Assembly (NCBI GenBank): GCA_963920665.1
Contig: OY987267.1
Span: 14,384,001-14,448,000, forward strand
Length of the DNA stretch: 64,000 nucleotides
Origin: Straminergon stramineum
Lineage: Eukaryota > Streptophyta > Bryopsida > Hypnales > Calliergonaceae
Direction of reading: 5' to 3'
Part shown: piece after piece, positions 47,653 through 59,253 of the stretch
Layout of the letters: every line of letters starts with the position of its first letter
How positions within the stretch are numbered: position 1 is the stretch's first letter
Program-made: the position numbers and the translations under genes
The notes under the pieces: model-generated
Database searches by the model: none
What the model was told of the DNA's origin: nothing
The model's input: only the letters and a program-made list of their open reading frames with translations

Positions 47653-50600
47653 GGCATGTTGAAGAAGGATAATGACAGAATTGGCAATCATCCTATTAGT
47701 ATAATAAGTTCGTTCCAAGGGAGACAGTCAAGTAGGATATTTCTATGCGAAGAGGTTCTATATCTAAAATCAAGTATCTACACTTAAATTCAATAATCCA
47801 AGTTGGAATTCCATACCCCAAAACATAACTACAACGACATTGCAAACCCAATTTGAATTTGACCCAATAGACATGGCTTCATTTAAACGCCCAAATTGGT
47901 AACACAGACCAAGAACATACTTATAAATTTTCAATTAGGCTCACAAATTATTTCATTCACAATATTAATCATCTCAATCACACATACACCAAATCAAACT
48001 CCAACTTTATCACATTTTCAATTTCACACATAAATTTCAGCACATGTGCTCACCATACAAAATACTAATTTGATCAGCAAAATTCTCTTTTTATATAATG
48101 CCAAATTGGTGATTATATCACCATTACAATTTAACTTTGCTTGCATCACTTCCAACTAACTTCATACATTGCATCTCAACATAGCAACTTAAGCACACCA
48201 TCCACACCAACCAATTTCACTCTCCAATTTGGTCTCCAAAATATCTTCACAAAATTTATCTTCCCTCAGCACACTTTTTTCCTTAATTCATAAATTCTCC
48301 AATTTGGTCCTTCCCAACTAGGACACATATGTCTCATTCTCCATAATCAAATTGACACACATATAATTCCAACTTGTTCTCACATGCTCAACATCCTACT
48401 TGGATACACATACAAGCACACAAACAATAACCAAAGAAAAACACAACCAACTTGGGCTAGGACTCGCATTGGACTTTGCTCAAAGAATGGGTAAAGAAAA
48501 ATGGAAGAAAAACAAAACAAATAGGAATTCTCAAATGACAATTACCAAATCAAAAGAGACAACCTAACTACCATCTAACCACTAATTTGAAATTGTACCA
48601 CCCCACAACAATCCCACTTGGAAAACACAAATAAACTAGTTGACCAAACAACAAATCCCACTTAGATAAACCATCCCTTCACTTCCAAATCAGCACACAA
48701 AAAAACTCCCAATTGGGCAATTATCATTCAAAATCACCAAATTGGAACTCAAACAAACAACCTACTAAAAACAATAAAAGACACCCCAATTAGACCAAAA
48801 ATCACAAAAGAAAATCCTAGTCGGTTATCTACAAGGCAAACCAACCATTTTGCATGCCATAGGTTGCTTTACTTTATATTTTCTGACTTCTATAGTCAAT
48901 AAAAAATCTCTCTCTTCAACTTCAAAGGTAGCTCAAGACTATTTCACTTCCTAGCCCATAACTTTGGTATCTTAACTCCAAATTGAATGAGCGATAACAC
49001 TTTGAAAAGTTAACAACTCAATACAATCATACTAAATCTCAAAATAAAATATGTTTTCACCAAAAAGAAATGAGCCCTAAAAAATTATGCTCTCAAAGTC
49101 CAAGAGAATTAACCTTCTTACACTCCATCAAGTATAACTTTTTCATAAAAAAATCCAAATGAAATAAGTGATCAGTTCTTGGATTCACAAGAAAAAAAGA
49201 CTACACTTTCAAATTTTCATTATAAAATTCTCAAAACTCAATACAATATGCCTCTTGAAACTCTCAGTTCTTCAAAACTATGAGGAAGAAGATAAAGGGA
49301 CTCCACCTCATCTTACACCTCATCTTACACCTCATCTTACATCCCATCCACTTAAGCGAGTGAATTTTAGCCTCTAATGTGTCACATTGACCACATTTTA
49401 TCCATTGGTCATCTCTATTTTTCTCATGACTCTATCCATATGTCTTAGTATGTGAAATTTAAATCCTTTAAAATTGAAAAAGAAAGGTAAAACAAACTTC
49501 ACCTTTCATTTCAACAACTTCAAAGATACAAATAAAGTTTTAAAATAACTCTAACTATAGAAATACAAGAACTAGGACCAAATAGTTGACTAACAAGGTA
49601 AAAAAAATCAAATTTCAAGAAAACATCACTCTTTTGGGTTCTTGAAACTCTGCAAAAAACCCTCTTCAATTTGACAAGTTAATATATATTTTACATAGTG
49701 TGTGCATTTACAATGCAACAATGTTGTGGATGACAAAGGCATCGTTTATAACAAGATGCTTGTTATAAGTTCAATATAAGTATTATGAGTAGGCGTGTAA
49801 TAAAAACTACTAAAATGAATAGAAGGGAATTGAAGCAAGTGGCATGACATTGAAATAAGAAGAAATGTTGACAAGAAAATAAAAATGATCAGAAGAAGAG
49901 CCAAAAGCAAGCATTTTTTTTAACTAATCCTGAATTCTACAATTTCATCTTATACAATACTTCATCCTTCTATATACTTCATCCATCTTAATATTATAGT
50001 AAATATACTAATTGGATTTTCAATTTTGATTTTTGTATGATTTTCAAAGTATTTTTAGTTTTGTTTGCAAGTTGATAGCATATTTTGTGTTCAAAGTGGG
50101 TAGTTTTGTGGTGTTATTTGACTCTTATAGAAGTCTTTTTTGCAATTGTTTTATAAGTTAAGTTAGGGTGCTAAGTTGGAATCCAATTGACAAATAGGGT
50201 GGTGTTGAAGAAGAATAATGACCTATTCGGAAACTATCCTATTAGTATAATAAGTTCGTTCCAAGGGAGACAGTCAAGTAGGATATCTATGCTACTGGGA
50301 ACAATTCCTAAAATAGGTAATACAATCCCAAAATAGAAAACCATGACCCAAATTGAAAAATGAACAATCGCTCAAACTACAACGACACTAAACAACAAGA
50401 CTTGTAAATCAAACAATTGCATTAATTCGAATTTATCACACATACCAACACTCAAACACAAGACAATTCCAACTGCACTCAAACACATGCACAACAAAGC
50501 ATCTATCTCAATAATTCCAGTACTTCCAATTAGGCAATCATTTTTCACAACACAACAATTTTACACATTCATCACTTTTACAAACTCTCACTCTTCAAAA

Positions 50601-51875
50601 CAAGCTCACAATTCAATAGGCAACTAAATCTTCTAATTATATTAATCACAAAGTCATTACACAAAACAACCAATTCGGTGGCTGGACTCACACTTGCTTC
50701 TCTTGGAGTGGGTAAAAAAAACAAATTGGAATTCCAAACTAAGTAGGCAACTCGAGTGACACACCAACCGCCACCGAATAAGATCATGTGAAAGAAAATC
50801 TGAATAGACATTTACTAAATCACACTTCGCCTCTTACTACCCAACAATTCTAATCCAATTGGCTAATCCGACTATTAACCTCAAAGTTGAATGTAATTAT
50901 GACCTATTTGCTTCCTAACTAATAGATTATGAGCCAAATCGGCAACATCTACCCAAAATTTGTGGAACTATCCAATTTGGAATTTCTTACTCTATCTACT
51001 GGTAGCAAGTTCAATTTAGAAGTTAATAAGTTGGTTAGGTTGTCTTCTTTGAGGAGGGTAACTACCAGCATATTTCTTATAATAAGGTCCGTTTTTTAAT
51101 TTTGTTTCCATCCATTGTTGAGAATGATTCCAATGCAAGTCCTAGCCTATGAGAACTGCACTTTGATTTCTTTGTGTGTGAGCATTAATCTATGGTGGAA
51201 TCTGTAGTTGGAAGTGTGGTCCTAGTTGGAGGTCATGTAGAAACGATGGTATAAGTTTGCACTTTGCATTGTTAAAGAATCTCAAGTGCCAAGTGGTGAG
51301 ATGCTTCTGTGAAAACAAGTGGTGGAAATTATTGACAAATTGTGATGGTGATTTTCTCACCAAATTGAATTAATAAAATAGTTTGACGAAATGGGTGCAT
51401 TATGAAGGTTGTGTGTGAGATCCAAATTGAGAAGTCAGAAAATGTGACCAATGAACTTAATTGGAAATGAGTGTAATTGTGAGTTAAATTGAGATATGTC
51501 TTTGCACATGCATGATTGATGTGAGTTATTATCAAAGAAAAACTAGAGTTCAAGTTATGCGGATATGATGAAGTTGGATTAGAATTATGTTGGAATTAGA
51601 ATGTGAGCTAAGTGACTGAGTTACCACATGTGTTTATGGTTTTATGTTAGAGCTCCAAGTTGGTCTGTTGACGAGTAGAAGTTGGAGTGGTGAACCATTA
51701 AGAAATGTGAACATGGTATTCATTTGGAAGTCTATATAGGTGTCCAATTTGGTGTGCTTGACTTGTAGATTGATTGTCAAATTGGAATATTGTGAATTAT
51801 AAATTTAAAAGAAAAGTTTAGTACAGATGAGTTTGGTATGATAGAAAAGCTATAGATAGAGAGTGTACTTGAGAG
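47653..51875. mobile_element. Decayed interspersed repeat with direct and inverted copies
   Basis: A block of about 95 bases containing 'cctattagtataataagttc' and then 'caagggagacagtcaagtag' occurs at about 47653-47752 and again at about 50195-50292, followed by loosely similar DNA rich in ccaatt/aattgg words. The inverse of about 51000-51150 (gctaggacttgcattgg ... agaagacaacctaacc) matches about 48450-48570 (gctaggactcgcattgg ... agagacaacctaac). So at least three diverged copies of one non-coding repeat lie here. There are no LTR ends, target duplications or open frames that would classify it. Confidence 0.45.
49304..49345 (+). repeat. 12-bp tandem repeat (cacctcatctta), about 3 copies
   Basis: Three perfect units plus a partial one. 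Because 12 is a multiple of three, a 69-codon frame runs through it, but it is not thought to be a gene. Confidence 0.85.
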
Positions 51876-52228
51876 TAGGGTTGATAGGGCGTCCTGACGC
51901 AGCCGCCAGCGTTCGAACGTCCGGCGTCCGCAACCCCCCTGGACGTCCTATGACATTCAGAAAATTTCGTTTTTACCCTAGGATAATTTCCCGTCCGCCC
52001 ATCTGTGACCCTGTCCACGGTTTCTGTAGCCCGTCCGCCATCCCGTCTGCCCGTCCGCGACCCCGTCCGCGGTTTCTGCAGCTCGTCTGCCATCCCGTCC
52101 ACCCATCCGCGACCCCATCCGTGGATTCTAGAGCCCGTCCACCAATCCGTCGGCCCGTCCGCGACTGCGTCCGCAACCCCGTCCGCGGTCTCTGGAGCCC
52201 GTCCGCCAACCCGTCCGACCGCTTAAGA
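51876..52228 (+). repeat. GC-rich CGTCCG array A with a hAT-like TAGGGTTG edge
   Basis: DNA changes abruptly from about 33% to over 60% GC at TAGGGTTGATAGGGCG. From 51990 a unit of about 52 bases (cccgtccgccatcccgtc ... ccgcgg..tctgcag) repeats 4-5 times (starts near 51990, 52030, 52082, 52134 and 52197). The first eight bases equal the start of the two hAT-type ends at 60360 and 63865. The frames on both strands are by-products of the repetition. Confidence 0.65.
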
Positions 52229-53041
52229 CTCCCCAAATTTAGTCTCTATCTTTATTTTTTTATTCTAAGATAATTTCTAATGCGATTTTGTTTTTGAAAT
52301 TTGGTACAATTCATGCTCATTTCTAAGAGTCCTTAGCAATGAACAAAAAGAACATTGCACTTTACAAATTTGTAAAGAGAAAAGTCATTTATTTTCGTAA
52401 TTCATTTTCTAGTGCTGCAATAGAATTTCAAAGGATTTTTTTAATAAATATACAAAGAACCAGTACTCAAAATAACAAATTAATTATAGGTTTGGGTTTA
52501 GGAAAATATTGGACACACATACATTTTGTAATCCATTCATTTAGAGATTAATTTCCTATTTTCCTTTGTTCATTTTACGAAAACAATGCAATGAAAAAAA
52601 AATTGAGGGTCTAAATTGGAAACCCAAAGGCTTTTAAAAATCGAAGTACCGTAAAAGTACTAAAGTCCTCAACCTTTTTGAAAAAAACACTAAAATTGAA
52701 TCACTCTCTTTGTTTTTCGATTTCACTTCATGAATCATGTTAGAATTTTGTTTGAATTGATAAAATCATTTGCTACTGGAAAATTCTCTTAAAAAAAAAA
52801 CATATAACAATTTAATCTCAAAATTACATGCCAACAAAAATACGGACATACGGTCACATGCTTCATGTTTGCTTCCAAAGATTTCATGTGAATAAGATAC
52901 AACTTCCTTTTTCAAACAAATCATTTATATAAATTACTTTAAAATCCTTCATTGTAAATTTGTGATGAATTTACTAATTATGTCTCTTCATAGTTGATTC
53001 ATTATAAGTATACACACTAAAACAATAAAACCACAATTGCT
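52229..53041. other. AT-rich DNA, no gene seen
   Basis: About 30% GC, with no recognisable frame or repeat boundary between array A and the TTAA element. Confidence 0.5.
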
Positions 53042-53691
53042 TTAACCCCTAAATGCCCAAGGCTTGTTTGGAGCTCCTTGAAATTTGATCTAAATTGAAC
53101 AAAAAGTCAACATTTTCATAAGTTGTACCAATTTCTTTTGAATTGTAACCATACAAATTCAAACTAGACATGTTAGAGATCACATAGGAAAAGAAAACAT
53201 AACAGTATCACTTACAGATTGAAAGATTATAATGTTTGATCATGAGGGTGTAAAAATTGTGAAGATTTTTCAATTCACTTTTTGCATGTCAACTCTAAAA
53301 AGTTGGTCACTAAAAAAATATGAGGTTATAAGGCCTAGCATGCACAACCCCAATCAATTTACAATTTTTCAAAATCTATTCTACAATTTTTTTAAATGAA
53401 TTTCTAATGTGATTTTGCCTCCAAGATCTAGTGTATTTGAGGCTCATTTTCAAGAGCCCTCAACACTACGGGAAGTCAAGATTGCAATGGGCATCCTTGC
53501 ACTAAATCTTCTATAGAAAAATCATAATCCTTTATTTTTCAAATCGACTTTTTGATCCTAAAACTAGACTTCAAAAAGAATTTTCCAAAAATACAAACTA
53601 CTAATAATAGCAATTTGGTTGGGTTTTACTTAACTTCAAAGTTTTCGAAACACCATAATCTGGTACCTTGGGCATTTAGGGCAGGGGTTAA
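53042..53691 (+). mobile_element. TTAA-flanked non-autonomous DNA transposon, copy 4 (650 bp)
   Basis: Starts TTAACCCCTAAATGCCCAAGG. The inverse of its right end reads TTAACCCC, then a five-base insertion (TGCCC), then TAAATGCCCAAGG. The interior block 'gattgaaagattataatgtttga' is shared with copies 2 and 3. Flanks (ttgct and tgggt) are not duplicated beyond TTAA. It codes for nothing. Confidence 0.75.
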
Positions 53692-54136
53692 TGGGTTGTC
53701 ATGATAATTCAAATATCAATGAAATTGATGGAACACAACTTCTAAGAAGGTCCAAGTAATTCCATATCATAAATGAAATGGTCTTCTTCCAAGACTTTTT
53801 CCAAATTAAATTGAACGGGCTCAGAAACTTTTGCACCCACACATCATACATCATGCAATTTGTCATACAAGCTTGTCAACTAAATAGCCATCTACATTCA
53901 AGAAGAAATATTGCACTTTGCACTCAAACAAGAGATATTCTTGATTTGTCAAAAATTGATATTCATTCAAAAACAATTCAAATACATTGAAAAATTCAAA
54001 ATGTATGTCTAATTTCACATATATTGACATACTCTAGGGGTGCATATATACTAAGCAATCTACATGCATAAATCCGAAGTTCTACATATATCAAATATTT
54101 ATAAAACTCTATATAGTACACTCTTGCACTTTATTA
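53692..54136. other. AT-rich 3' flank of the kinase-like gene
   Basis: About 32% GC. The short plus-strand frame at 53778-53990 has no recognisable product. It probably includes the 3' end of the transcript of the minus-strand gene that stops at 54137. Confidence 0.4.
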
Positions 54137-55618
54137 CTAATATGAATGTCGGAAGTGTTCATCTGGCATAGGCCAATTGAATTGGCTAGTGAACCGATTG
54201 ATGATGTGGGCCAAACCACCTCGATAACTATCACCTCTTTGACAAAGCCGGTCCAAGTATTGGTGAAACACAATTCCCAATTGGTGGTGGCTAAACATAG
54301 CCATTGCATTTGTTTCTCGTTGCAATTTGCTGTAGTTCTCTGACATGCATTGTTTATTGATCCTTTGAGCTATTTTACCAATCGCATATTCCTCCAATGC
54401 ACGTGATAAATGTGGAATGATTTCTACATTTGCATCTCTTCTATGCAAATATGCAATGCTTGGATCCACCCACCACCTCCATGTTAAAGCTTCGTTCATT
54501 TCACTTGCAGATGTGAACGTATACAAGGATTTCATTGGTTCAGTAGCTACAGTAGTCATGCCCCAATCGCAAATGCCAATGTAGACACGTGATTCATCAT
54601 CAGGAAAATGAAACATGATGTTGTCTAGAGAAATATCATTGTGTAGATGTCCAGACACATGTACCGCATTCATGATATGCACCAATGCCCAAGCAAGCTC
54701 GGTGCGCTTCTTCCTAAATCGAGCGAGATGAAAAGCTTTAGTCACATCAGACTCTGTTGGGTTCGAATACTGTAACCGAACATATATGTTGTTTGGATAA
54801 TCGTTATCCAGGTTCAACATTTGCCGAAGTGTTCCGCCATTCCACCAATACGAGTACCCTTCATTTGTTCTTGCATGAAGTGCAACAAACCGTATGACTC
54901 CTAAATGTGAAATCTTCACTGCCATTGATTCATTTTGATGTTCCAACTTTGCAAGTTGAGGCTGCGTATCGTGGTGATTGGATATCTTTGTTGCGAACTC
55001 CCAAGATGGAGCTATCCTTGGACATCCTTCAATTCTCACCCTCCGAATTGTTGCATATCCTCCCCTCATGATTAAGCCATCTTGGGGAATCACCCGTGCG
55101 GTGTCCGGAAGCGTTATAAGATGACGTCTACCCATATCCAATTCAGCAAGACCCTCAGCGCTAGTCCACCAACCCAATGACCCTCGTCTATTATGCCTCT
55201 TTGCATATGGGGCGCAACGCCCAATAAACAATTGAGCTTTGAGAATGACTTGCTCAAAGGCTTCATCATTTGCACAGTGTTGTTTGCCGTATTTTGCGAG
55301 AACCACATCAGCATTCCACAATGCATCATGCACCTTGTTCTCCAAACATTTGTTGAAACCCCTCTTCTCCGTCTCATGTTGCCACTGCGGAACGTATAAG
55401 GCATCCAACATTCTCTGCATCATGTCTGCCTTGAATTTGGATGGACACTCCTCTCCATATCTTACATATTTTGTGTCAAGAGACACAGTGGTTTCTGATT
55501 CATAGAATTTTGTAATGCATTCGGTCATGAATGCTTTGCATGCATCGGATGGAATTTCCTTACTTACCACCTCTTGTACTACTTGTTTTCCCTTCGCCAC
55601 CTTCTTCGATCTTGGCAT
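54137..55618 (-). CDS. Divergent protein-kinase-like protein, intronless, 493 aa
   Basis: A single uninterrupted frame from ATG 55618. The N-terminal 175 residues match nothing I know. The kinase-like part follows: a Gly-rich loop-like GGYATIRRVRIEG (about 186-198), a candidate ATP-binding Lys in FATK (about 211), a hinge-like WWNGGTLRQML (about 258-268), the catalytic loop HNDISLDN (326-333) with the Asp and Asn of HxDxxxxN, and CDWGM (about 350-354) in place of DFG. The key catalytic Asp, Asn and metal-binding Asp are present, so activity is possible but unproven. The C-terminus (about 360-493) lacks a standard APE motif. With no introns, an AT-rich 3' side and a GC-rich 57-bp array directly upstream, it looks unlike the host genes here and may be a retrocopy or transposon cargo. 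The frame is free of breaks, which suggests recent or ongoing selection. Substrate and pathway are unknown. Confidence 0.78.
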   Translation of the reverse strand: MPRSKKVAKGKQVVQEVVSKEIPSDACKAFMTECITKFYESETTVSLDTKYVRYGEECPSKFKADMMQRMLDALYVPQWQHETEKRGFNKCLENKVHDALWNADVVLAKYGKQHCANDEAFEQVILKAQLFIGRCAPYAKRHNRRGSLGWWTSAEGLAELDMGRRHLITLPDTARVIPQDGLIMRGGYATIRRVRIEGCPRIAPSWEFATKISNHHDTQPQLAKLEHQNESMAVKISHLGVIRFVALHARTNEGYSYWWNGGTLRQMLNLDNDYPNNIYVRLQYSNPTESDVTKAFHLARFRKKRTELAWALVHIMNAVHVSGHLHNDISLDNIMFHFPDDESRVYIGICDWGMTTVATEPMKSLYTFTSASEMNEALTWRWWVDPSIAYLHRRDANVEIIPHLSRALEEYAIGKIAQRINKQCMSENYSKLQRETNAMAMFSHHQLGIVFHQYLDRLCQRGDSYRGGLAHIINRFTSQFNWPMPDEHFRHSY

Positions 55619-55860
55619 CGTGATAAATTTTTAATACCCGAAATTTGTAACTAAAACTTCGAAGTTCGCTACAAAAAATGGCAATAGTGGGGCCCTCAAA
55701 TAAGACTTCCGCCTTCCCGAGGAGAGGAACCAATGGAGGACGAACCACCAAGCTCTCCACTCCACACTTGCAAAACGCAAGGGGCAAGGCAAAAGTGATT
55801 GCGGACAGGCCGTCCGCCCCTCTTATACGGGGCAGACGGCTCGTCCCCGTCCCCCTCCTC

Positions 55861-56145
55861 GTGGCCGTCCGATCGTGTGGACGGCCTTCCGTCCGCCTCG
55901 TCCCCGACCGCCTCCTCGTGGCTGTCCGATCGTGCGGACGGCCTTCCATCCACCTCGTCCCCGACTGCCTCCTCGTGGCCGTCCAATCGTGCAAACGGCC
56001 TTCCATCCGTCTCGTCCCCGACCGCCTTCTCATGGCCGTCCAATCGTGCGAACGGCCTTCCGTCCTCCTTGTCCCCAACCACCTCCTCAAGGCCATCCGA
56101 TCGTGCGGATGGCCTTCCGTCCGCCTCGTCGCGGCTGTCCGATTG
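55861..56145. repeat. GC-rich tandem array B, 57-bp period, five copies
   Basis: 'gtggccgtccgatcgtg' and variants start at 55861, 55918, 55975, 56032 and 56089, exactly 57 bases apart. Each contains 'cggccttcc(a/g)tcc' and 'tcgtccccgac'. Degenerate CGGACGG words continue to about 56440. It lies 240 bases upstream of the kinase-like start codon. Because 57 is a multiple of three, long frames run through it in several registers on both strands, and none is a credible gene. Confidence 0.88.
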
Positions 56146-56440
56146 TCCGCCCCGTCGCAGTCGTCCGATCATGCGGACGGCATTCCGTCCGCCTTGTCAC
56201 AGCCATCCGATGGTCAGGGCACATTTTGACCGCCTCGAGATGGCCGTCCACCTTGTCTTGGCCGTCTGATTCTGTGGACGATCTTCCGTCCGACCGTGCG
56301 GACGGTCATCCATCCGCCTCGAGCCGGCCGGCTGATTAGCAGGACGATCGGGCAATCGCTATCTGTCAGATCCGACGATTGGCTTGTTGCGGCTGCCGCC
56401 ATCTCATCTGATCGGACGGACGGCAGACCATCTCTACGAT

Positions 56441-57504
56441 CGGAGATTTTAATTTCTCTTTAACATCTCTAAGCCAAATATATGTATCATATTGAACATT
56501 TTAGTTTCAAACGAAAGTAAGAATCAAGTAAATCATCTATCATGGAAATGAAAAAAATTTATAGAGGGATAGCCTGTGAGGTTTGCTTGTTGAAATACTC
56601 TCACTATTGAGATTCTCATGTTTACATCATTTTATCTTAAAATTAATAATGTTCTAGTTTCGATCTTGAATATACTCAACTTATCAATTCTCTTATGAAT
56701 AAAAACTAAACATCTTTTGGTGGAATTTTTCTTCCTACGTTCTCATGCTCTCATCTAAATTCTTCAAGTCTTCAACATACAAAATTATAAAATTGTACTC
56801 ACAAGTGGAAATATTTATTGTTTCAATAATTAGAAGCCAAAAATCTAGTCAAGCAAATAGCAAAATAATTTGTTTCAGTCACCTTGAATGCAAATATCTT
56901 ACAATCTATGTGCGTTAAGTTTTTGAAATTGCTTCTACACATTCATAAATTGCTATAGTACAAAATCGTACAATCCAACATGCCAAAAACATTGTTCCTA
57001 CATTTTCTAGTTCTTTGTAATTGAAATGGCAATTCTAAATCACTAAATGGTCTTGGATGGAAAAAAGCCTTTGGACTTCTAGGGTTTACAATTCAATTTC
57101 TAATAGCAAATGGAACTAAAATGGTGGTTCTCGCTATTCTACAAACCTCTATTGTATATTTTGGACATCCTTTGCATTTGCAATTCACCTATTCACATTG
57201 AATGATTGAAATGAGAAAATTATAGAAAGTGGTCCAATACATTTTCCATTTTCACAAATACCCATTAACCCATAGTCATGCATCAATGGTATTAAATCCT
57301 ATAAATTACGTGACATAAATATCGCTTTACTAAAATATAAAAATACAATGTATTTCTATCAAAATCACAAAAAAGGTTATTACAACTTGTTGAGAGCATT
57401 GTGTTATATTTGCCACACTCTACCGTCTATGTACATTACAATGAGTGAACCATACAGGAAAACAAACAAAAGATGACTAGAATACCATACTCTACTTAAC
57501 TACT
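56441..57504. other. AT-rich DNA with a degenerate TTAA-element end
   Basis: 56,870-57,092 carries 'gcaaatatcttacaatctatg', 'gaaatggcaatt' and 'ggacttctagggttta', which line up with the ends of the elements at 1-376 and 1252-2116. The terminal GGGGTTAA is mutated to AGGGTTTA and no left end is visible. The rest shows nothing. Confidence 0.45.
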
Positions 57505-58593
57505 TTACTTTGAATCGGAATCTGAATTGGAATCCTTGTTGTCATTTGGGCCTGAAGGATGTACCTGAATATATGGTCGACCCCCGTAGTTGTAACCATA
57601 TCCACTTGATGCACCTCCTTGTCCATATTCATTTCCATAAGAAGGACCTCTAAAGGTTGGAGGAGGAATTGGAGCACTCTCCTAGGACCCTCTTTGACTT
57701 GATCCGCCATAATAAGGGCCTCCCTGATGCCCATATGAACCATGTGTAGTCAATCCAGAGTAGTATTGAGAGCCTCCTTGGCTAGAACCACCATAGTGCG
57801 TCGTTCCATGGCTTCCTCCTATACTTTGAGAGCCAACTTGAGGGACATTACCATAATTTGAACCACCTATCCCATCTCGTGATCCACGTGCATTATAGTC
57901 ACGGTAGTAGGACCCATCATGTTGCCAACCCCAATCTTCCACGCTTCGGCGCATGGCCTCCTGCATTTGTTGTTGGTACTCAATGTCTTCCCGATCTTCT
58001 CGACGTTCGTGTCTCTCACCAAATGTCACAGGTGTTGGATCATCATCATCTTCATCTTTATTTGACCAATCATCTTCAGCATCCTTCAAGACGACCGAAA
58101 GAAGTCCTCCATAGCCTCGATTGGACCACTCCGGCATGCAATCGCTTGGTCCAATCCAGTTAGGAGGAATTATAGCTTCCTCGTGAGTTAAATTCTTGAC
58201 ATTGCGCCCTGCAACTGTGCGCCAATCTACTTCTTTATAGAGTACTATCTCCGCCCAAATCATAGCCATGTTTGAATAGTTCATGACGTTTGGCTTGGAG
58301 CTTGGTAAACTTGATGCAGATGTTATCTCCTCGTAGCGGCGAACAAAGTGTTCGCTCTTACATGTGGACATTTGTCCTTCCCAACGACAAACTTGCACCT
58401 CTGCGCAATCACGTGACCATAGTTTGGAGAGGTGCGTCATTTTGATGTACTTCTTGCATGTTGTGCAGTCCCATACTTTCTTGGGCTCCTTTTTCCATCC
58501 CTTCTTCGCAACGCAAGTTACATCTCCCCACTCTTTCCAATCCATCTCTTGTGATTTCCCCTTCTTACTTCCTCCACCACTTCCGCGCGACAT
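57505..58593 (-). CDS. Zinc-finger-like, Gly/Ser-rich protein with in-frame stop
   Basis: From ATG 58593 (MSRGSGGGSKKGK) the frame runs 303 codons to a TAG at 57682-57684. It then continues open in the same frame for 58 codons, still Gly/Tyr/Ser-rich, to TAA at 57505, ending DSNSDSDSK. The N-terminus has Trp-rich WKEWGD, then C43-x2-C46, H54 and C63/C69, reminiscent of a degenerate BED-type zinc finger as in hAT transposases. The middle has an acidic DEDDDD stretch and a Gln/Glu/Arg-rich helix. The C-terminal third is YGGSSQGGS-like low-complexity repeats. No transposase core is present. It may be a hAT-derived or transposon accessory gene. The stop may mark a pseudogene or simply a shorter protein. 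Function is unknown. A second GC-rich array lies about 660 bases upstream. Confidence 0.55.
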
Positions 58594-59253
58594 GATAACC
58601 TCCAAACCTCAATTAATAATGAACCGAAAGGATTACAAAGTTTAAATGCAATTTCCGCCCGCTTTGGCTAAATGTAGCAAATGAAAAAAAAGAATTTGGA
58701 TTAAAACAAATTGCACCTACTGTTACTGACAACCAAATCAACTGTAAACTTGAACACCTTGAGTTTCTGACAACCCAATCAACTCAAACACGGTTTAAGT
58801 AATTAAGAACACTAAATGAAGTCCATAAAATTAAAGACTTATAAGTTGGGGCAGCCCCCTAATCACTCAAACCAATATGTGATAAAAAAAAGTTAATACG
58901 AACACAATCGTTCACGCACCAAGCCGGAAGGGGCGCGTAGATTCCCGAAGGCACTAGATCACCCACTCCGGAAGGGAAACGATTGTGAAGAAATGAGCTG
59001 ACCGCGCCGGCATTTATGCGGTCGGCGCTTTAGGGTATGGGGACGCTGCCATCCGCATCGAACGGCATGTAGGTGGACGGGCAGATCGGGCAGTCTGAAA
59101 TCGCCGTCTGTTGGATCGCACGGTCATCGACAAGCAACGGACGGAGCAGTGCGAATGCGGACGGTAAATGCGAACGGATTCCAGACAGGCGGACACGAAC
59201 TAAGGACCCGCGGACAGGGACTACGGATGGGCGGACGGGGATTGCGAATGGGC
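58594..59253. other. Upstream region of the zinc-finger-like gene
   Basis: 58,594-58,900 is AT-rich. From about 58,920 GC rises sharply and 'cggacgg' and 'gaagg' words accumulate toward array C. No gene is seen on the plus strand; the frames at 59073-59291 and 59149-59427 are by-products of the repeats. Confidence 0.45.

Noticed and set aside
51818..52273. Arg/Pro-rich frames over array A
   Set aside because: By-products of ~52-bp GC-rich repeats; opposite strands are open at the same time.
55560..56402. Several long open frames (150-183 codons) on both strands upstream of the kinase-like gene
   Set aside because: They all run through the 57-bp array; because the period is a multiple of three, stops are excluded in several registers at once. 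Composition is pure repeat and no family motif is present.
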